Of a stretch of DNA of 34,356 nt, positions 1 through 10,102 are shown piece after piece. The stretch is taken from the NCBI GenBank assembly GCA_015490455.1, contig WFXU01000048.1, positions 1-34,356 on the forward strand, read 5' to 3'. Position 1 is the first letter of the stretch, and every line of letters starts with the position of its first letter. The notes beneath the pieces are model-generated. The model saw nothing but the letters and a program-made list of their open reading frames with translations. It ran no database searches and had not been told where the DNA came from. Both the position numbers and the translations under genes were made by a program. The stretch comes from Hyphomicrobiales bacterium (GTDB lineage: Bacteria; Pseudomonadota; Alphaproteobacteria; Rhizobiales; Devosiaceae).

Positions 1-61
1 CTCTAAGGAGGATTTTCACTTATAGATAAAATGGTAATGCAGAAGCTGCCAGAGGAAGCAT

Positions 62-2188
62 ATGGCTCAGAAAGAGACGAAAAAGGCACAATATGATGTG
101 CGATTAAATTGGTCTGGCGATTATTTATTTAATCAATATCCTGATGGGGTGTTAATTATTTGTGCAAAAGGCATAATTATTGATGTCAATGACACTTTTC
201 TTAAAATGACCGGATATGAAAAGAACGACCTTTTAGGCAAAAGGATGGAAATTTTAATGCCTAAGGGAGAGAGTAGAGCAAAACATGTTTGTTTAAGAAA
301 AAAATATAATAAAAATCCCAGCAAAAGAGGGCTTGAAAGCGGAGTTGAGCCTGAATTATTGCGTAAAGATGGTACTAGTTTTCCGGTTGATATTATGCTT
401 AGTCCGCTAAAGACCGAGCAAGGTATGTTCACAGTTACTTTAGTTAGGGATATTACTGAAAAGCAAAGAATTCTTAAAAATGAAAGAGCGGTCAAAGAAG
501 AATTAAAAGCAGTTTTTTATTCTGCACCCGTTGCTATTTATTGTCTTAAACCAGATAGGACAGTTTTATCTTGGAGCCGAGCGGCAGAAAATTTATTCGG
601 CTATAAAGCAGAAGAAGTTGTTGGCAAGCCCTATAAGCTAATACCAAATATTAAGGGCAAGAAGAAAGAATGTATTGCTCTGTTAGATGAGGTTTTTACA
701 GGCAAAACTGTTCGTGATGTGCATAGAAGAAGATTACATAAGGATGGGCATTTGGTAGATGTTTCAATTTCTGCAGCTCCCATGTATGATGAAAATGGTA
801 AGATTTACGCGGCGACCTATTCTGCCGAAGATATTTCAGAACGCTTAAAGGCGCAGGAAAGACTTAATCAATTGGCCTTTTTTGATGAATTGACCAAATT
901 GCCAAATAGCGCAAGTTTGCAACGACAAATTGAAAATTATTTTAGCAATGTAAAATCAGGTGAAAACCGACCCCTAGCAGTTGCAATTATTGAATTAGAG
1001 GGGGCACGTGAAGTAACCAATACATTGGGGCGGCAAAGCGGAAATGAATTAATTAAACAGGTTGCAAAAAGAATAGAGGCATTTTTTTGTAAGGAAACAA
1101 ATATTTATCGCACCTCACGCTATGAATTTGTTTTGACTAAGGAAAATTGTGGCGATCCGCGTATTATCATGGAGGCGGTAGAAAAAATTATTGAACAAAT
1201 ACGCCTCCCCTTTAATATTGATAATCAGACTGTTCATATTAGTGCCAGTGCGGGAGCTGCTGTAGCGCCGCTACATGGTAAAAATTATGAAGAATTATTA
1301 GCTAATGTTTCTTTGGCTCTAAATGCCGCTATGGGCGACAATATTCGCGATGTCAGATTTTTTTCTATATCAATCAGAACAGCGGCACAGGCCAGTCGGC
1401 AGTTAGATCTGGAATTGCGCCACGCATTTGAAAAAAATGAATTTGAACTTTTCTATCAGCCGCAAATTAGCCTAAAAAACGGTAATCTAGTTGGAGCCGA
1501 AGCTCTGGTTCGCTGGCGGCATAAAGAACATGGAATTATTTATCCTGGTGGGTTTATTGACGCTCTGGCGAATAACCCAATTTCTTATAAAGTAGGTAAA
1601 TGGATTATGCGCGAGGCGATTGAAAAATGCGCCTTTTGGCGAAAACACTTACAGCAGGATTTACGAATAGGCGTTAATTTATTTGGCTCTCAATTTGAAC
1701 ATGATATTGTTGAAGATGTTGAGGATGCTTTGGTTGATTTTGACCTTCCCGCAAATTTGCTGGAATTGGAAATAACTGAGAATATTGCGCTAAATTCTGA
1801 TTTATCAATTATCAAGCCGCTGCAGAAAATTAGCGATATTGGGGTGGGCATCGCCTTTGACGATTTTGGCACCGGATATGCCTCTCTGAGCTATTTGATT
1901 CAATATCCCTTATCACGGATAAAAATAGATAAGAGTTTTCTTGAAAATGTTCCCAAAAATTCGGAAAAAGCAACCATCGTAAGTGCGTTGATTAAAATGG
2001 CACATGGGCTTGGCCTTGAAGTTATCGCCGAAGGCGTTGAAAATGAGGAACATATAAAATTTCTTTGTTCAAAAAATTGTGAGGAAGTGCAGGGATATTT
2101 TTATTCAAAACCGCTAGCTGAAGAAGAATTTATTGAATTTGTTAAATCGGCGCATTTTACAAAATATAAGAGTTGCGCTGCCTCTTAA
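62..2188 (+). CDS. PAS-PAS-GGDEF(degenerate)-EAL protein, probable c-di-GMP phosphodiesterase
   Basis: A 708-residue cytoplasmic sensor/signalling protein with no signal peptide or membrane helix. Two PAS domains come first (about residues 25-135 and 148-262), each ending in a typical DIT/DIS hinge. A GGDEF-like domain (about 270-440) and an EAL domain (about 450-700) follow. The GGDEF signature is replaced by SRYEF (residues 352-356), so cyclase activity is unlikely. The EAL domain keeps the metal and catalytic motifs: EAL (480-482), ELEITE, DDFGTGYASL, IKIDKSF, VIAEGVE and QGYFYSKP. It should therefore hydrolyse c-di-GMP, with the PAS domains sensing a redox or small-molecule cue. The start is supported by AGAGGA six bases upstream. 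The gene lies just before the nos operon on the same strand, but the roughly 130-base gap with its own regulatory-looking dyad argues for separate transcription. Confidence 0.9.
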   Translation: MAQKETKKAQYDVRLNWSGDYLFNQYPDGVLIICAKGIIIDVNDTFLKMTGYEKNDLLGKRMEILMPKGESRAKHVCLRKKYNKNPSKRGLESGVEPELLRKDGTSFPVDIMLSPLKTEQGMFTVTLVRDITEKQRILKNERAVKEELKAVFYSAPVAIYCLKPDRTVLSWSRAAENLFGYKAEEVVGKPYKLIPNIKGKKKECIALLDEVFTGKTVRDVHRRRLHKDGHLVDVSISAAPMYDENGKIYAATYSAEDISERLKAQERLNQLAFFDELTKLPNSASLQRQIENYFSNVKSGENRPLAVAIIELEGAREVTNTLGRQSGNELIKQVAKRIEAFFCKETNIYRTSRYEFVLTKENCGDPRIIMEAVEKIIEQIRLPFNIDNQTVHISASAGAAVAPLHGKNYEELLANVSLALNAAMGDNIRDVRFFSISIRTAAQASRQLDLELRHAFEKNEFELFYQPQISLKNGNLVGAEALVRWRHKEHGIIYPGGFIDALANNPISYKVGKWIMREAIEKCAFWRKHLQQDLRIGVNLFGSQFEHDIVEDVEDALVDFDLPANLLELEITENIALNSDLSIIKPLQKISDIGVGIAFDDFGTGYASLSYLIQYPLSRIKIDKSFLENVPKNSEKATIVSALIKMAHGLGLEVIAEGVENEEHIKFLCSKNCEEVQGYFYSKPLAEEEFIEFVKSAHFTKYKSCAAS

Positions 2189-2225
2189 AAAATATCTGTA
2201 AAGAATATTCACTCTTCTTTGAAGT

Positions 2226-2239
2226 TTGATCTATGACAA
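2226..2239. promoter_or_regulatory. FNR/NnrR-type dyad upstream of nosR
   Basis: The sequence TTGAT-CTAT-GACAA has the TTG-N8-CAA core of CRP/FNR-family sites and matches TTGAT-N4-ATCAA at 8 of 10 defined positions. It sits in the gap before nosR. A TATTAG hexamer at 2259-2264 could be the -10, with a 19-base gap from the dyad; the ideal for a class II FNR promoter is about 22. nos operons in alphaproteobacteria are commonly controlled by FNR/FixK/NnrR proteins. The role here is inferred. Confidence 0.5.
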
Positions 2240-2322
2240 AGATTATCTCTTAAAACTATATTAGTTAGACCGCATGAGAGTAGGCGGTATTGGTTCCTTG
2301 CCTGTCTCATTGTGGTGATGTG

Positions 2323-4605
2323 ATGATAATCAGGCAGAGTAAAAAAGTTTGCTCATTTTATGATTCGGGACTTTGTTTCGAAAGAAGAGCAGGTTTTACA
2401 GCTTCTTATTTTTTGATTTTTTTCTATTTTTTTCTATTATTTGTCGGTTTTAGTAATTCTGCGTTGGCGCAGTCAAATCAGGTGGTTTTAGAAAAATTCT
2501 TGCCCAAAATTGACGCAAGCGAATTAGTAAAGGGCGCCGATTCTTATGGCCCAATATTAGATGATATTGCGGTTGCCCCCATTTTGACAAATGGTGAAAT
2601 AGTCGCATATGCCTTTATTACTTCCGATTTTGTCAGCACAATTGGATATTCAGGAAAGCCAATTCATATAATGGTTGCCATTGGGTTGGACGGAAAAATA
2701 ATCAAGGCTATTTTGGTTGAACATCATGAACCGATAGTTCTTATTGGCATTCCCGAAAGCAAAATTAAGGCAATGATAAAAAAGTTTGAAGGGCTTGATA
2801 TTGTTGCTGAGGCGGCAGCGGAAGGCACCGGACATGATATTGATATTATTTCTGGTGCAACTGTTACCGTTATGATTATTGACGATAATATTGTTCGTGC
2901 CTCTATAAAAGTTGCGCGCCTACTTGGGCTAGGGGGATTAAAGGCGGATAATAATATTGGTCCAAAATATATAATAGATGAAGAAAAAAAAGATATTTAT
3001 GATTGGCAGACATTATTGGATAATGGTTCGGTCAGTCGCTTAACCATCAATGTTGGACAAATAAATGCAGCCTATGAAGAATTAGGCGATAGAAGGGTAA
3101 AAAAATATGCCGAAAAAGGCGACAATAATGATATATATATTGATTTATATTTAGCGCAAATTTCTGTTCCCTCAATTGGCCTTTCTTTGTTGGGTGAGGC
3201 TGAATATAAAAATTTACAAAATTGGCTTAATGAAGGGGAAAGCGCCATTCTTTTAGCCGCAAATGGCATATTTTCCTATAAAGGCTCGGGCTATGTTCGC
3301 GGCGGGGTTTTTGATCGGATTCACCTTATTCAGGGTGATATTTCGGTTCGCTTTCATGATTTTCATCAAAAACGTCTTGGCAAGATTGCCGCCAAAGACG
3401 CGCCGCAATTTTCTGAGTTGGATATTTTCAAAATTCCTTCCGGCGTAGGGTTTGATCCCACTAAACCATTTCGCATTCAATTATTAACAAATAGGGCTGT
3501 TGGTCCGATAGAGAAATTATTTATCAGTTATGATTTGAATTATAATTTGCCATCGCAATATTTGCTGGAAGTAAAAACAGAAGAACTAATAGAGCAGGAA
3601 ATAACTGACGATGAAGAAAGCGCACGAGCTGAATTATGGAAGCGTATTTGGCTAGATAAAAAAATAGAAATAGCGCTGCTTTTATCAATGATAATTATTC
3701 TAACGGGCGTATTTTTCTTTCAGGTGCAAGCCACCAGAAATGAAAGAGCATTTTATTGGTTCAGAATGGGCTTTTTGCTTGTAACTTTAATATTTATTGG
3801 CTGGATGATGAATGCGCAGCTCTCCGTAGTTAACTTAATGGCGCTTGGCGCTTCACTAAGGGAAGGATTTACTTGGGAAGCCTTTTTAATGGATCCATTA
3901 ATTTTTATTCTTTGGGTCTCGGTTGCTGCTTCTTTATTATTTTGGGGGCGTGGACCATTTTGCGGCTGGCTATGCCCCTTTGGCGCGTTACAGGAAATAT
4001 TAAACCAAATAGCCAGATTTTTCAAAGTGCCTCAATGGAGGCTTCCCTGGGGGCTGCATGAGCGGCTTTGGCCAATAAAATATATGATATTTTTAGCCCT
4101 TTTTGGCCTTTCAATAGCCTCAATGAGTCTGGCAGAACAATTTGCCGAAGTTGAGCCGTTCAAAACCACAATAATTCTTAAATTTTCCCGCGCCTGGCCA
4201 TTTTTACTATATGCGACAATATTATTGGCAATTGGCTTATTTATTGAGCGTTTTTATTGCCGTTATATTTGTCCACTGGGGGCAGCTCTTGCTATTCCGG
4301 GACGAATGAGAATGTTTGACTGGCTCAAACGTTATAAAGAATGCGGCAATCCATGCCAAATCTGCGCCAATGAATGTTTTGTGCAAGCCATTCATCCAAC
4401 TGGCGAAATTAATCCAAATGAATGTTTGTCCTGTTTGCACTGCCAGGTGCTTTATCAGGACGATATGAAATGCCCCGTTCAAATAAAGTTGCGTAAAGAG
4501 CGGGAAAAACTGGCCAAAAGCACGGCGCAATCTGCCGCAGCTTTGGCTAAATATAGGCTAGTGGAAAATAATCCGCAAAAAAAGGAGAAATCAAATGACG
4601 GATAA
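2323..4605 (+). CDS. nosR: NosR, membrane flavoprotein/Fe-S electron donor for N2O reductase
   Basis: NosR carries electrons across the membrane to NosZ and is needed for nos expression. A hydrophobic signal segment ending ALA|QSN is followed by a periplasmic FMN-binding domain with the flavinylation motif SGAT (Ser177-Thr180), then several membrane helices. Two CxxxCP motifs (Cys547/Cys551 and Cys646/Cys650) and a ferredoxin-like region starting at Cys674/678/681/685 complete the protein. The nosX product is the expected flavin transferase for the SGAT threonine. The start is uncertain: the frame opens at a TTG at 2290, the first ATG is at 2323, GTG at 2320 is adjacent, and none has a good Shine-Dalgarno. 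About 760 residues from 2323, normal for the family. The end overlaps nosZ by 11 bases. Confidence 0.95.
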   Translation: MIIRQSKKVCSFYDSGLCFERRAGFTASYFLIFFYFFLLFVGFSNSALAQSNQVVLEKFLPKIDASELVKGADSYGPILDDIAVAPILTNGEIVAYAFITSDFVSTIGYSGKPIHIMVAIGLDGKIIKAILVEHHEPIVLIGIPESKIKAMIKKFEGLDIVAEAAAEGTGHDIDIISGATVTVMIIDDNIVRASIKVARLLGLGGLKADNNIGPKYIIDEEKKDIYDWQTLLDNGSVSRLTINVGQINAAYEELGDRRVKKYAEKGDNNDIYIDLYLAQISVPSIGLSLLGEAEYKNLQNWLNEGESAILLAANGIFSYKGSGYVRGGVFDRIHLIQGDISVRFHDFHQKRLGKIAAKDAPQFSELDIFKIPSGVGFDPTKPFRIQLLTNRAVGPIEKLFISYDLNYNLPSQYLLEVKTEELIEQEITDDEESARAELWKRIWLDKKIEIALLLSMIIILTGVFFFQVQATRNERAFYWFRMGFLLVTLIFIGWMMNAQLSVVNLMALGASLREGFTWEAFLMDPLIFILWVSVAASLLFWGRGPFCGWLCPFGALQEILNQIARFFKVPQWRLPWGLHERLWPIKYMIFLALFGLSIASMSLAEQFAEVEPFKTTIILKFSRAWPFLLYATILLAIGLFIERFYCRYICPLGAALAIPGRMRMFDWLKRYKECGNPCQICANECFVQAIHPTGEINPNECLSCLHCQVLYQDDMKCPVQIKLRKEREKLAKSTAQSAAALAKYRLVENNPQKKEKSNDG

Positions 4606-6496
4606 AATTGAAGAAAAAAAAGGCCTCTCGCGGCGCGAGTTGCTTACAAGGACTGGCACGGGGGCTGTTTTAGCAGGCTCACTCGCCGCTGCTGGTGGAG
4701 CAACAATGCTTTCAACACCAGCCCGTGCTGCCGGTAAAAATGAATTAAAGCCCGGCGAACTTGATGAATATTATGGTTTTTGGTCATCAGGCCAAACGGG
4801 TGAATTGCGCATTTTAGGTGTTCCTTCTATGCGTGAATTAATGCGGGTTCCTATTTTTAATCGTTGTTCAGCTACTGGTTGGGGGCAAACAAATGAGTCA
4901 ATAAAAATTATGACCGAAAATTTATTGCCCGAAACTAAGGAAATGCTAGCGAAATCAGGAAAAATAAATTATGATAATGGTGATCTTCATCACCCTCATA
5001 TGTCTTTTACTGATGGCACTTATGATGGCCGTTATTTATTCATGAATGATAAGGCCAATACCCGCGTTGCCCGTGTTAGGGTTGATATTATGAAGTGCGA
5101 TAAGATGATAGAAATTCCTAACGCTTACGCAATTCATGGACTACGCCCACAAAAATATCCTCGCACCGGTTATGTATTTTGTAATGGTGAACATGAGGCG
5201 CCGCTCATTAATGATGGCAGGGATATGGATGATCCCAGCAAGTATGTTTCCATTTTCACCGCTATTGATGGCGATACAATGGAAATTAAGTGGCAATTGC
5301 AGGTAAGTGGCAATTTGGATAATGTTGATGCCGATTATCAGGGAAAATATGCATTTGCTTCAAGCTATAATTCTGAATTGGGCGTTAATTTAGCCGAAAT
5401 GATGGCCAATGAAATGGATCATTGTGTTATTTTTGACATTAAGGCCATTGAGGAAGGCGTTAAAGCCGGTGATTACCAAATGCTAAATGGCGTTCCTGTT
5501 TTGGACGGGCGTAAAGGTTCAAAATATACCAGATATGTGCCCATTCCAAATTCACCGCACGGGGTTAATGCTTCACCAGACGGTAATTATATTATGGTCA
5601 ATGGTAAATTATCGCCAACTGTTTCGGTGATTGATGTAAGGAAAGTTGACGCATTATTTAAGGATAATGCAGATCCGCGCTCGGTCATTGTTGCCGAACC
5701 AGAATTGGGACTTGGCCCATTACATACCGCCTTTGATGGTAAGGGAAATGCCTTTACGACATTATTCCTTGATAGTCAGGTGGTTAAATGGAATATTGAA
5801 AAAGCTATCAGAGCCTATAATGGTGAAGATGTAGATCCTATTATAGGTAAAGTTGATGTTGCTTATCAACCTGGCCATAATTCAACTTCTATGGGTGAAA
5901 CCAAAGATGCTGATGGCAAATGGCTAGTTTCCATGAATAAATTCTCTAAAGATAGGTTTATTAATGTAGGGCCATTAAAAGCAGAAAATGAACAACTAAT
6001 TGACATTTCAGATAATAATTTTGAGGTTGTTCACGATGGTTCTACTTTTGCCGAACCCCATGATAGCATTATTGTGCATCGCTCAATAGTTAACCCATCT
6101 ATTGTTTATAGGCGCGACGATCCTACATTTGCCGATGCTGTGGCACAGGCAAAAGCCGATGGGGTTATTCTTGAAGAAGCTGCCGATGTTATTCGCGACG
6201 GCAATAAGGTTCGCGTCTATATGCATTCAATTGCCCCAACTTTCTCCTTAGAGAAATTTAGGGTAAAGCAGGGTGATGAAGTAACGGTTTATGTCACTAA
6301 TATGGACGATGTTGATGATTTAACTCACGGCTTTTGTCTTTCAAATTATGGGGTGGCAATGGAAATTGGACCGCAAGCAACCGCATCAGTAACATTTAGG
6401 GCTGATCGCCCCGGTGTGCATTGGTATTATTGCCAATGGTTCTGCCACGCATTACATCTTGAAATGCGCGGGCGTATGTTGGTTGAACCTGCTTAA
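4595..6496 (+). CDS. nosZ: NosZ, clade I (Tat-exported) nitrous oxide reductase
   Basis: The periplasmic copper enzyme that reduces N2O to N2. The N-terminus has a Tat signal with SRRELL (residues 12-17) and a likely cleavage after ARA, so this is clade I NosZ. All seven CuZ histidines are visible: His132, His133, His200 (EHEAP), His322 (SPHGV), His377 (PLHTA), His428 (PGHNS) and His489 (EPHDS). The C-terminal cupredoxin domain keeps the CuA ligands His578, Cys613, Trp615, Cys617, His621 and Met624. It should be fully active. The length, 633 residues, is typical. AAGGAG lies eight bases before the ATG and inside nosR, so translation is probably coupled. Confidence 0.98.
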   Translation: MTDKIEEKKGLSRRELLTRTGTGAVLAGSLAAAGGATMLSTPARAAGKNELKPGELDEYYGFWSSGQTGELRILGVPSMRELMRVPIFNRCSATGWGQTNESIKIMTENLLPETKEMLAKSGKINYDNGDLHHPHMSFTDGTYDGRYLFMNDKANTRVARVRVDIMKCDKMIEIPNAYAIHGLRPQKYPRTGYVFCNGEHEAPLINDGRDMDDPSKYVSIFTAIDGDTMEIKWQLQVSGNLDNVDADYQGKYAFASSYNSELGVNLAEMMANEMDHCVIFDIKAIEEGVKAGDYQMLNGVPVLDGRKGSKYTRYVPIPNSPHGVNASPDGNYIMVNGKLSPTVSVIDVRKVDALFKDNADPRSVIVAEPELGLGPLHTAFDGKGNAFTTLFLDSQVVKWNIEKAIRAYNGEDVDPIIGKVDVAYQPGHNSTSMGETKDADGKWLVSMNKFSKDRFINVGPLKAENEQLIDISDNNFEVVHDGSTFAEPHDSIIVHRSIVNPSIVYRRDDPTFADAVAQAKADGVILEEAADVIRDGNKVRVYMHSIAPTFSLEKFRVKQGDEVTVYVTNMDDVDDLTHGFCLSNYGVAMEIGPQATASVTFRADRPGVHWYYCQWFCHALHLEMRGRMLVEPA

Positions 6497-6518
6497 TTTG
6501 AGTGAATATGGGTTTGTC

Positions 6519-7778
6519 ATGTTGCGTTTTTTGTTTTTAGTTTTTTTCCTGTTTTTTGTGCTTGGTGCGCAATCGGCAGAGATATTTGTAAAAGCAGAAA
6601 ATGGCGCATTGGCTAACGCTCTTAAAATTGCGAAGTCGGGGGATATTCTCCGGCTTCAAGCCGGCACTCATCAAGGACCAATTGAAATAAATAAATCTTT
6701 GACCGTTGATGGTGGAGGAGAGGCAAAATTAATCGGAAATGGCGTTGGTTCGCCAATTATTGTAAATGCTCCCAATTCAATCATTCGGGGTTTAGAGATA
6801 TCCGGCTCTGGCTCCAATCATGAAACTATTGATAGTGGAGTAAGATTATTAGAGGCGGCAACAGGTTCAATTGTTGAGAATAATAAAATTATTGGTAATT
6901 TAGTAGGCGTTGATGTGCATGGGGCTGATAATTCAATAGTAAGGAATAATATTATTATTGGCCGCCAAGATGATAGAATGAATGATAGGGGAAATGGCAT
7001 TTATATTTGGAATAGTGATGGAGCAAAAATAATTGGTAATGATATTCAATATGGGCGCGATGGAATATTTGTAACCACCTCAACCAATAATGAATATATT
7101 GGCAATCGTTTTCGTAATTTAAGATTTGCGGTTCACTATATGTATGCGCATAAAACAATTGTCGCCAATAATATTTCTATTGGCAATCATTTGGGATATG
7201 CGATTATGTTTTCTAATGAGGTAGTGGTTAAAAATAATTTATCTAAAAATGATCGCGATTATGGCATAATGCTAAATTACACAAATTCCAGCACAATAAT
7301 TGATAATATAGTAGAAAATAGCGCCGAAAAATGTGTGTTTATATATAATGCGCACAAAAATCTACTAAAGAATAATAGATTTGCCAAATGTGAAACGGGA
7401 ATTCATTTTACCGCCGGCTCCGAAAGAAATGATATTTATAATAATTCCTTTTTATTTAACAAGACGCAAGTAAAATATGTTGGCACAAAATGGGTTGAAT
7501 GGAGCAAAGAGGGAAAGGGAAATTATTGGTCAGATCATCAAGGGTTTGATCTTGATGGAGATGGCATTGCCGATAATATTTATCGCCCCAATGATGTGAT
7601 GGATAAGATATTATGGTCACAACCTTCGGCTAAATATTTATTGGGTTCGCCCGCAGTGCAACTTATTAAATGGTCACAAAGCACCTTCCCAGCGCTTTTG
7701 CCCGGCGGGGTTATTGATAGTTTTCCCCTAATGGCTCCAGTAAAAATTAATATGCCGGTTTGGAAAGATAAATTATGA
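6519..7778 (+). CDS. nosD: NosD, periplasmic beta-helix maturation protein
   Basis: NosD is the periplasmic partner of the NosFY ABC complex and is required to assemble the CuZ centre of NosZ. The start chosen (ATG 6519) gives a clear signal peptide, MLRFLFLVFFLFFVLGAQSA. The frame is open further upstream, but that part lies within nosZ and would place about 35 odd residues before the signal. The mature protein is a parallel beta-helix (CASH/NosD fold), shown by repeated short turns such as IVENNKIIGN, IVRNNIIIGR, AKIIGNDIQYG and TIIDNIVEN through about residues 80-300. Length is 419 residues. It begins 22 bases after nosZ with a weak ribosome site and overlaps nosF by four bases (ATGA). Confidence 0.93.
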   Translation: MLRFLFLVFFLFFVLGAQSAEIFVKAENGALANALKIAKSGDILRLQAGTHQGPIEINKSLTVDGGGEAKLIGNGVGSPIIVNAPNSIIRGLEISGSGSNHETIDSGVRLLEAATGSIVENNKIIGNLVGVDVHGADNSIVRNNIIIGRQDDRMNDRGNGIYIWNSDGAKIIGNDIQYGRDGIFVTTSTNNEYIGNRFRNLRFAVHYMYAHKTIVANNISIGNHLGYAIMFSNEVVVKNNLSKNDRDYGIMLNYTNSSTIIDNIVENSAEKCVFIYNAHKNLLKNNRFAKCETGIHFTAGSERNDIYNNSFLFNKTQVKYVGTKWVEWSKEGKGNYWSDHQGFDLDGDGIADNIYRPNDVMDKILWSQPSAKYLLGSPAVQLIKWSQSTFPALLPGGVIDSFPLMAPVKINMPVWKDKL

Positions 7779-8704
7779 ATGTTCTTATAATTGAAAATAT
7801 TAGTAAAGAATATAGGCAAATTAAGGCTGTAGACAATGTTAGCCTAACATTAAAGGCCGGTGAGCGCCTTGCTTTGCTCGGCCATAATGGGGCAGGAAAG
7901 ACAAGTTTAATAAAGATAATATTAGGTTTGGTTGCGCCAACAAGCGGAACCATAAGAGTGCTCGGTAAGAAACCAGGCGCTAAAAAGGCACGCCTATATA
8001 GTGGATATCTTCCAGAAAATGTAGCTTTTCATGGCTCTTTAAGCGCTAGAGAGCAAATGCATTATTTTGCTAGCCTTAAATCTGTTGATAAAAGGGAGGC
8101 CGATAAAATATTAGAACGCGTTGGCCTAGCAAAGGCGATGGATAGGCGAATTGGCACCTATTCTAAAGGTATGCGCCAAAGGGTAGGTTTAGCTCAAGCA
8201 TTACTTGGCAAACCAAAATTAATATTGCTTGATGAGCCAACATCAGGCTTGGATCCAATATCTAGACATGATTTTTATGATATTATCGGAGAACTTGCAA
8301 ATAATGGCACGGCAGTGCTTATTTCTTCACACGCCCTTACTGAAATGGAAACCAAAATGGATAAAATAGCCATTATGGCAAAGGGCAAATTGGTGGCTAA
8401 TGATAGTTTGGAAAATCTAAGAAAAAAAGCCAATTTACCAATAAAGATTAATATTTTAGCGAATGAAAAATCTGTAAAAGAAGTAGCTGGTTTTCTTAAT
8501 GCCAAGCAAGTCAATGGGCATAGGGTGGAATTATTTTGCCAGAAAAAAGATAAGATAAAAACATTAGGAAAAATCAGTAAAATGAGCGGCAAAATTTCCG
8601 ATATAGATATTTCTGCGGCCAGCCTTGAGGAGCTTTATCGTTTTTTCTCAACCCCAATTGAAAAACAAATAAAGCCAGATAATAGGGAGCAAAATAATGT
8701 TTGA
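7775..8704 (+). CDS. nosF: NosF, ABC ATPase of the Nos maturation complex
   Basis: Cytoplasmic ATPase that drives the NosDFY complex during copper-site assembly of NosZ. Walker A is GHNGAGKT (residues 36-43). The signature is YSKGMRQR where classical ABC proteins have LSGGQ, as is usual for NosF and other ABC-2 type ATPases. Walker B follows as LILLDEPTSGLDP, and the switch His is in SSHALTE. The start overlaps the nosD stop (ATGA) and the end overlaps nosY by eight bases, so the three subunits are translationally coupled. Its 309 residues are typical. Confidence 0.95.
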   Translation: MNVLIIENISKEYRQIKAVDNVSLTLKAGERLALLGHNGAGKTSLIKIILGLVAPTSGTIRVLGKKPGAKKARLYSGYLPENVAFHGSLSAREQMHYFASLKSVDKREADKILERVGLAKAMDRRIGTYSKGMRQRVGLAQALLGKPKLILLDEPTSGLDPISRHDFYDIIGELANNGTAVLISSHALTEMETKMDKIAIMAKGKLVANDSLENLRKKANLPIKINILANEKSVKEVAGFLNAKQVNGHRVELFCQKKDKIKTLGKISKMSGKISDIDISAASLEELYRFFSTPIEKQIKPDNREQNNV

Positions 8705-9506
8705 AATAGCTAAATTGGAATTATTAATCGCTTTTCGTAATTTATGGGTGGCTATTGCAGTTATTTTAATGGCTCTTTTTACCGTTGTTCTAACCATTGC
8801 CGGCAGTGCGCCAACGGGGGAGCTTAATATTGATCCTATTATAGTTGCAACTAGTTCTATAACCACTTTATCGGTTTATTTTGTTCCTCTTTTGGCATTA
8901 TTATTGAGTTTTGATGCAATTGCCGGAGAAGCAGAAAGGGGCACATTAGCGCTCTCTTTAACCTATCCGCTTTCGCGCGCAGGCATATTATTTGGTAAAT
9001 TTTTAGCACAAATTATTTTACTGTCTTTGGCGATAGGATTTTCTCTTTTTTTGACGGCACTAATTGTATTTTTTCTAAATATTGGTCAGGAAATTAATTA
9101 TTTTTTGCTGCTTAGATTGTTTTTTAGCGCAATTTTACTCGGTGCCAGTTTTTTAGGGCTTGGCTATATGGTTTCGGCTTTGGTGCGTCAACCAGGCGTT
9201 GCTGCGGGATTAGCCATTACAATCTGGCTGATTTTTGTTGTGCTTTACGATATTGGCTTGCTTGGTGCATTAGTTGCAGATAGGGGTGGTTTTTTTACGC
9301 AAAATATTTTCCCACTTTTACTAGTAGCTAACCCTGCCGATGCTTTTAGAATTGTTAGTTTACCAGATATTGCCAGCGGTTTTGGTTCAGATATTAGCGC
9401 AGCAGATGGGGGGATAAATAATATTTGGGCGTTTATTTCACTTTTCTTATGGCCATTTTTTTCGCTTGGCTTGGCTTGGTTGGTATTTAGAAGGATAGAA
9501 CCATGA
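8697..9506 (+). CDS. nosY: NosY, ABC-2 type membrane subunit of the Nos maturation complex
   Basis: Integral membrane subunit that links NosF in the cytoplasm to NosD in the periplasm. About six hydrophobic segments are visible (near residues 15-37, 55-72, 98-125, 135-160, 168-195 and 240-265). The conserved motif LLLVANPADAFRIV lies before the last helix. Its 269 residues match the family. The ATG lies within the end of nosF after GGGAG, and the stop overlaps nosL by four bases. Confidence 0.93.
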   Translation: MFEIAKLELLIAFRNLWVAIAVILMALFTVVLTIAGSAPTGELNIDPIIVATSSITTLSVYFVPLLALLLSFDAIAGEAERGTLALSLTYPLSRAGILFGKFLAQIILLSLAIGFSLFLTALIVFFLNIGQEINYFLLLRLFFSAILLGASFLGLGYMVSALVRQPGVAAGLAITIWLIFVVLYDIGLLGALVADRGGFFTQNIFPLLLVANPADAFRIVSLPDIASGFGSDISAADGGINNIWAFISLFLWPFFSLGLAWLVFRRIEP

Positions 9507-10102
9507 AAAAATTCAAAATTATAATATTAATCACCCTTAGTTTGCTAATTGGTGCTTGCGAGCAAAATTCTATAAATGAAAAACCCAAACCCAATATTCT
9601 AACCGATGACGCAATAGGTCATTCTGATAAAATGATTGTGGTTAATCATAAGGGGCCAAAAGCGCAGATTTTTCTAAAAGGAATAAAGGAGCCGCTTTGG
9701 TTTTCATCTGTGCGTGATGCTATTGCCTATATTAAATCAGACGAAAAAACATCTCCCATTATTGTTGCCTATGTAAATGATGTAGGCAAAGCAGAAAGTT
9801 GGGAAAATATGGGTAAGAATAATTGGATTGATGTTGAGGATGCATTTTTTGTGGTTGGCTCAGATGCTATTGGTGGCATGGGAGCGCCCGAACTTGTCCC
9901 ATTTTCCAATAAAGAAGCAGCTCTTGATTTTATCAAAGAAAGGGGCGGTGAGATTTTATTGATAAATGATATTGATGCAGAAATGGTGCTCGCCCCAGTA
10001 GACCATTCCATGATGGATATGGAAAATATGCCAATGGATAATATGTCGGAAGATAGAAACATGCAAATGCAAGCAAATGAGGATAGTAGCAATAATGATT
10101 AA
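9503..10102 (+). CDS. nosL: NosL, outer-membrane/periplasmic copper chaperone lipoprotein (Cys-less variant with Met-rich tail)
   Basis: NosL supplies Cu(I) for NosZ. A lipoprotein signal ends in LIGAC, with lipidated Cys19. Family-typical stretches are present: LTDDAIGH, GPKAQIFL, FSSVRDAIAY, VNDVG, NWIDVEDAFFVVGS and GGMGAPELVPFS. The motif that in most NosL proteins I know reads HxCxM here reads HSDKM (His40-Met44), and no other cysteine exists in the mature protein. The C-terminus is unusual: residues 168-191 contain one His and eight Met separated by acidic residues, a composition seen in Cu(I)/Ag(I)-binding peptides. It overlaps nosY by four bases and nosX by eight. Identity is secure; copper coordination by the tail is inferred. 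Confidence 0.92.
   Translation: MKKFKIIILITLSLLIGACEQNSINEKPKPNILTDDAIGHSDKMIVVNHKGPKAQIFLKGIKEPLWFSSVRDAIAYIKSDEKTSPIIVAYVNDVGKAESWENMGKNNWIDVEDAFFVVGSDAIGGMGAPELVPFSNKEAALDFIKERGGEILLINDIDAEMVLAPVDHSMMDMENMPMDNMSEDRNMQMQANEDSSNND

Noticed and set aside
31-96. A 21-codon open frame starting at an ATG just before the EAL-protein gene
   Set aside because: It overlaps the better start at 62 in another frame, and its AAGGAGG lies too far (about 20 bases) upstream.
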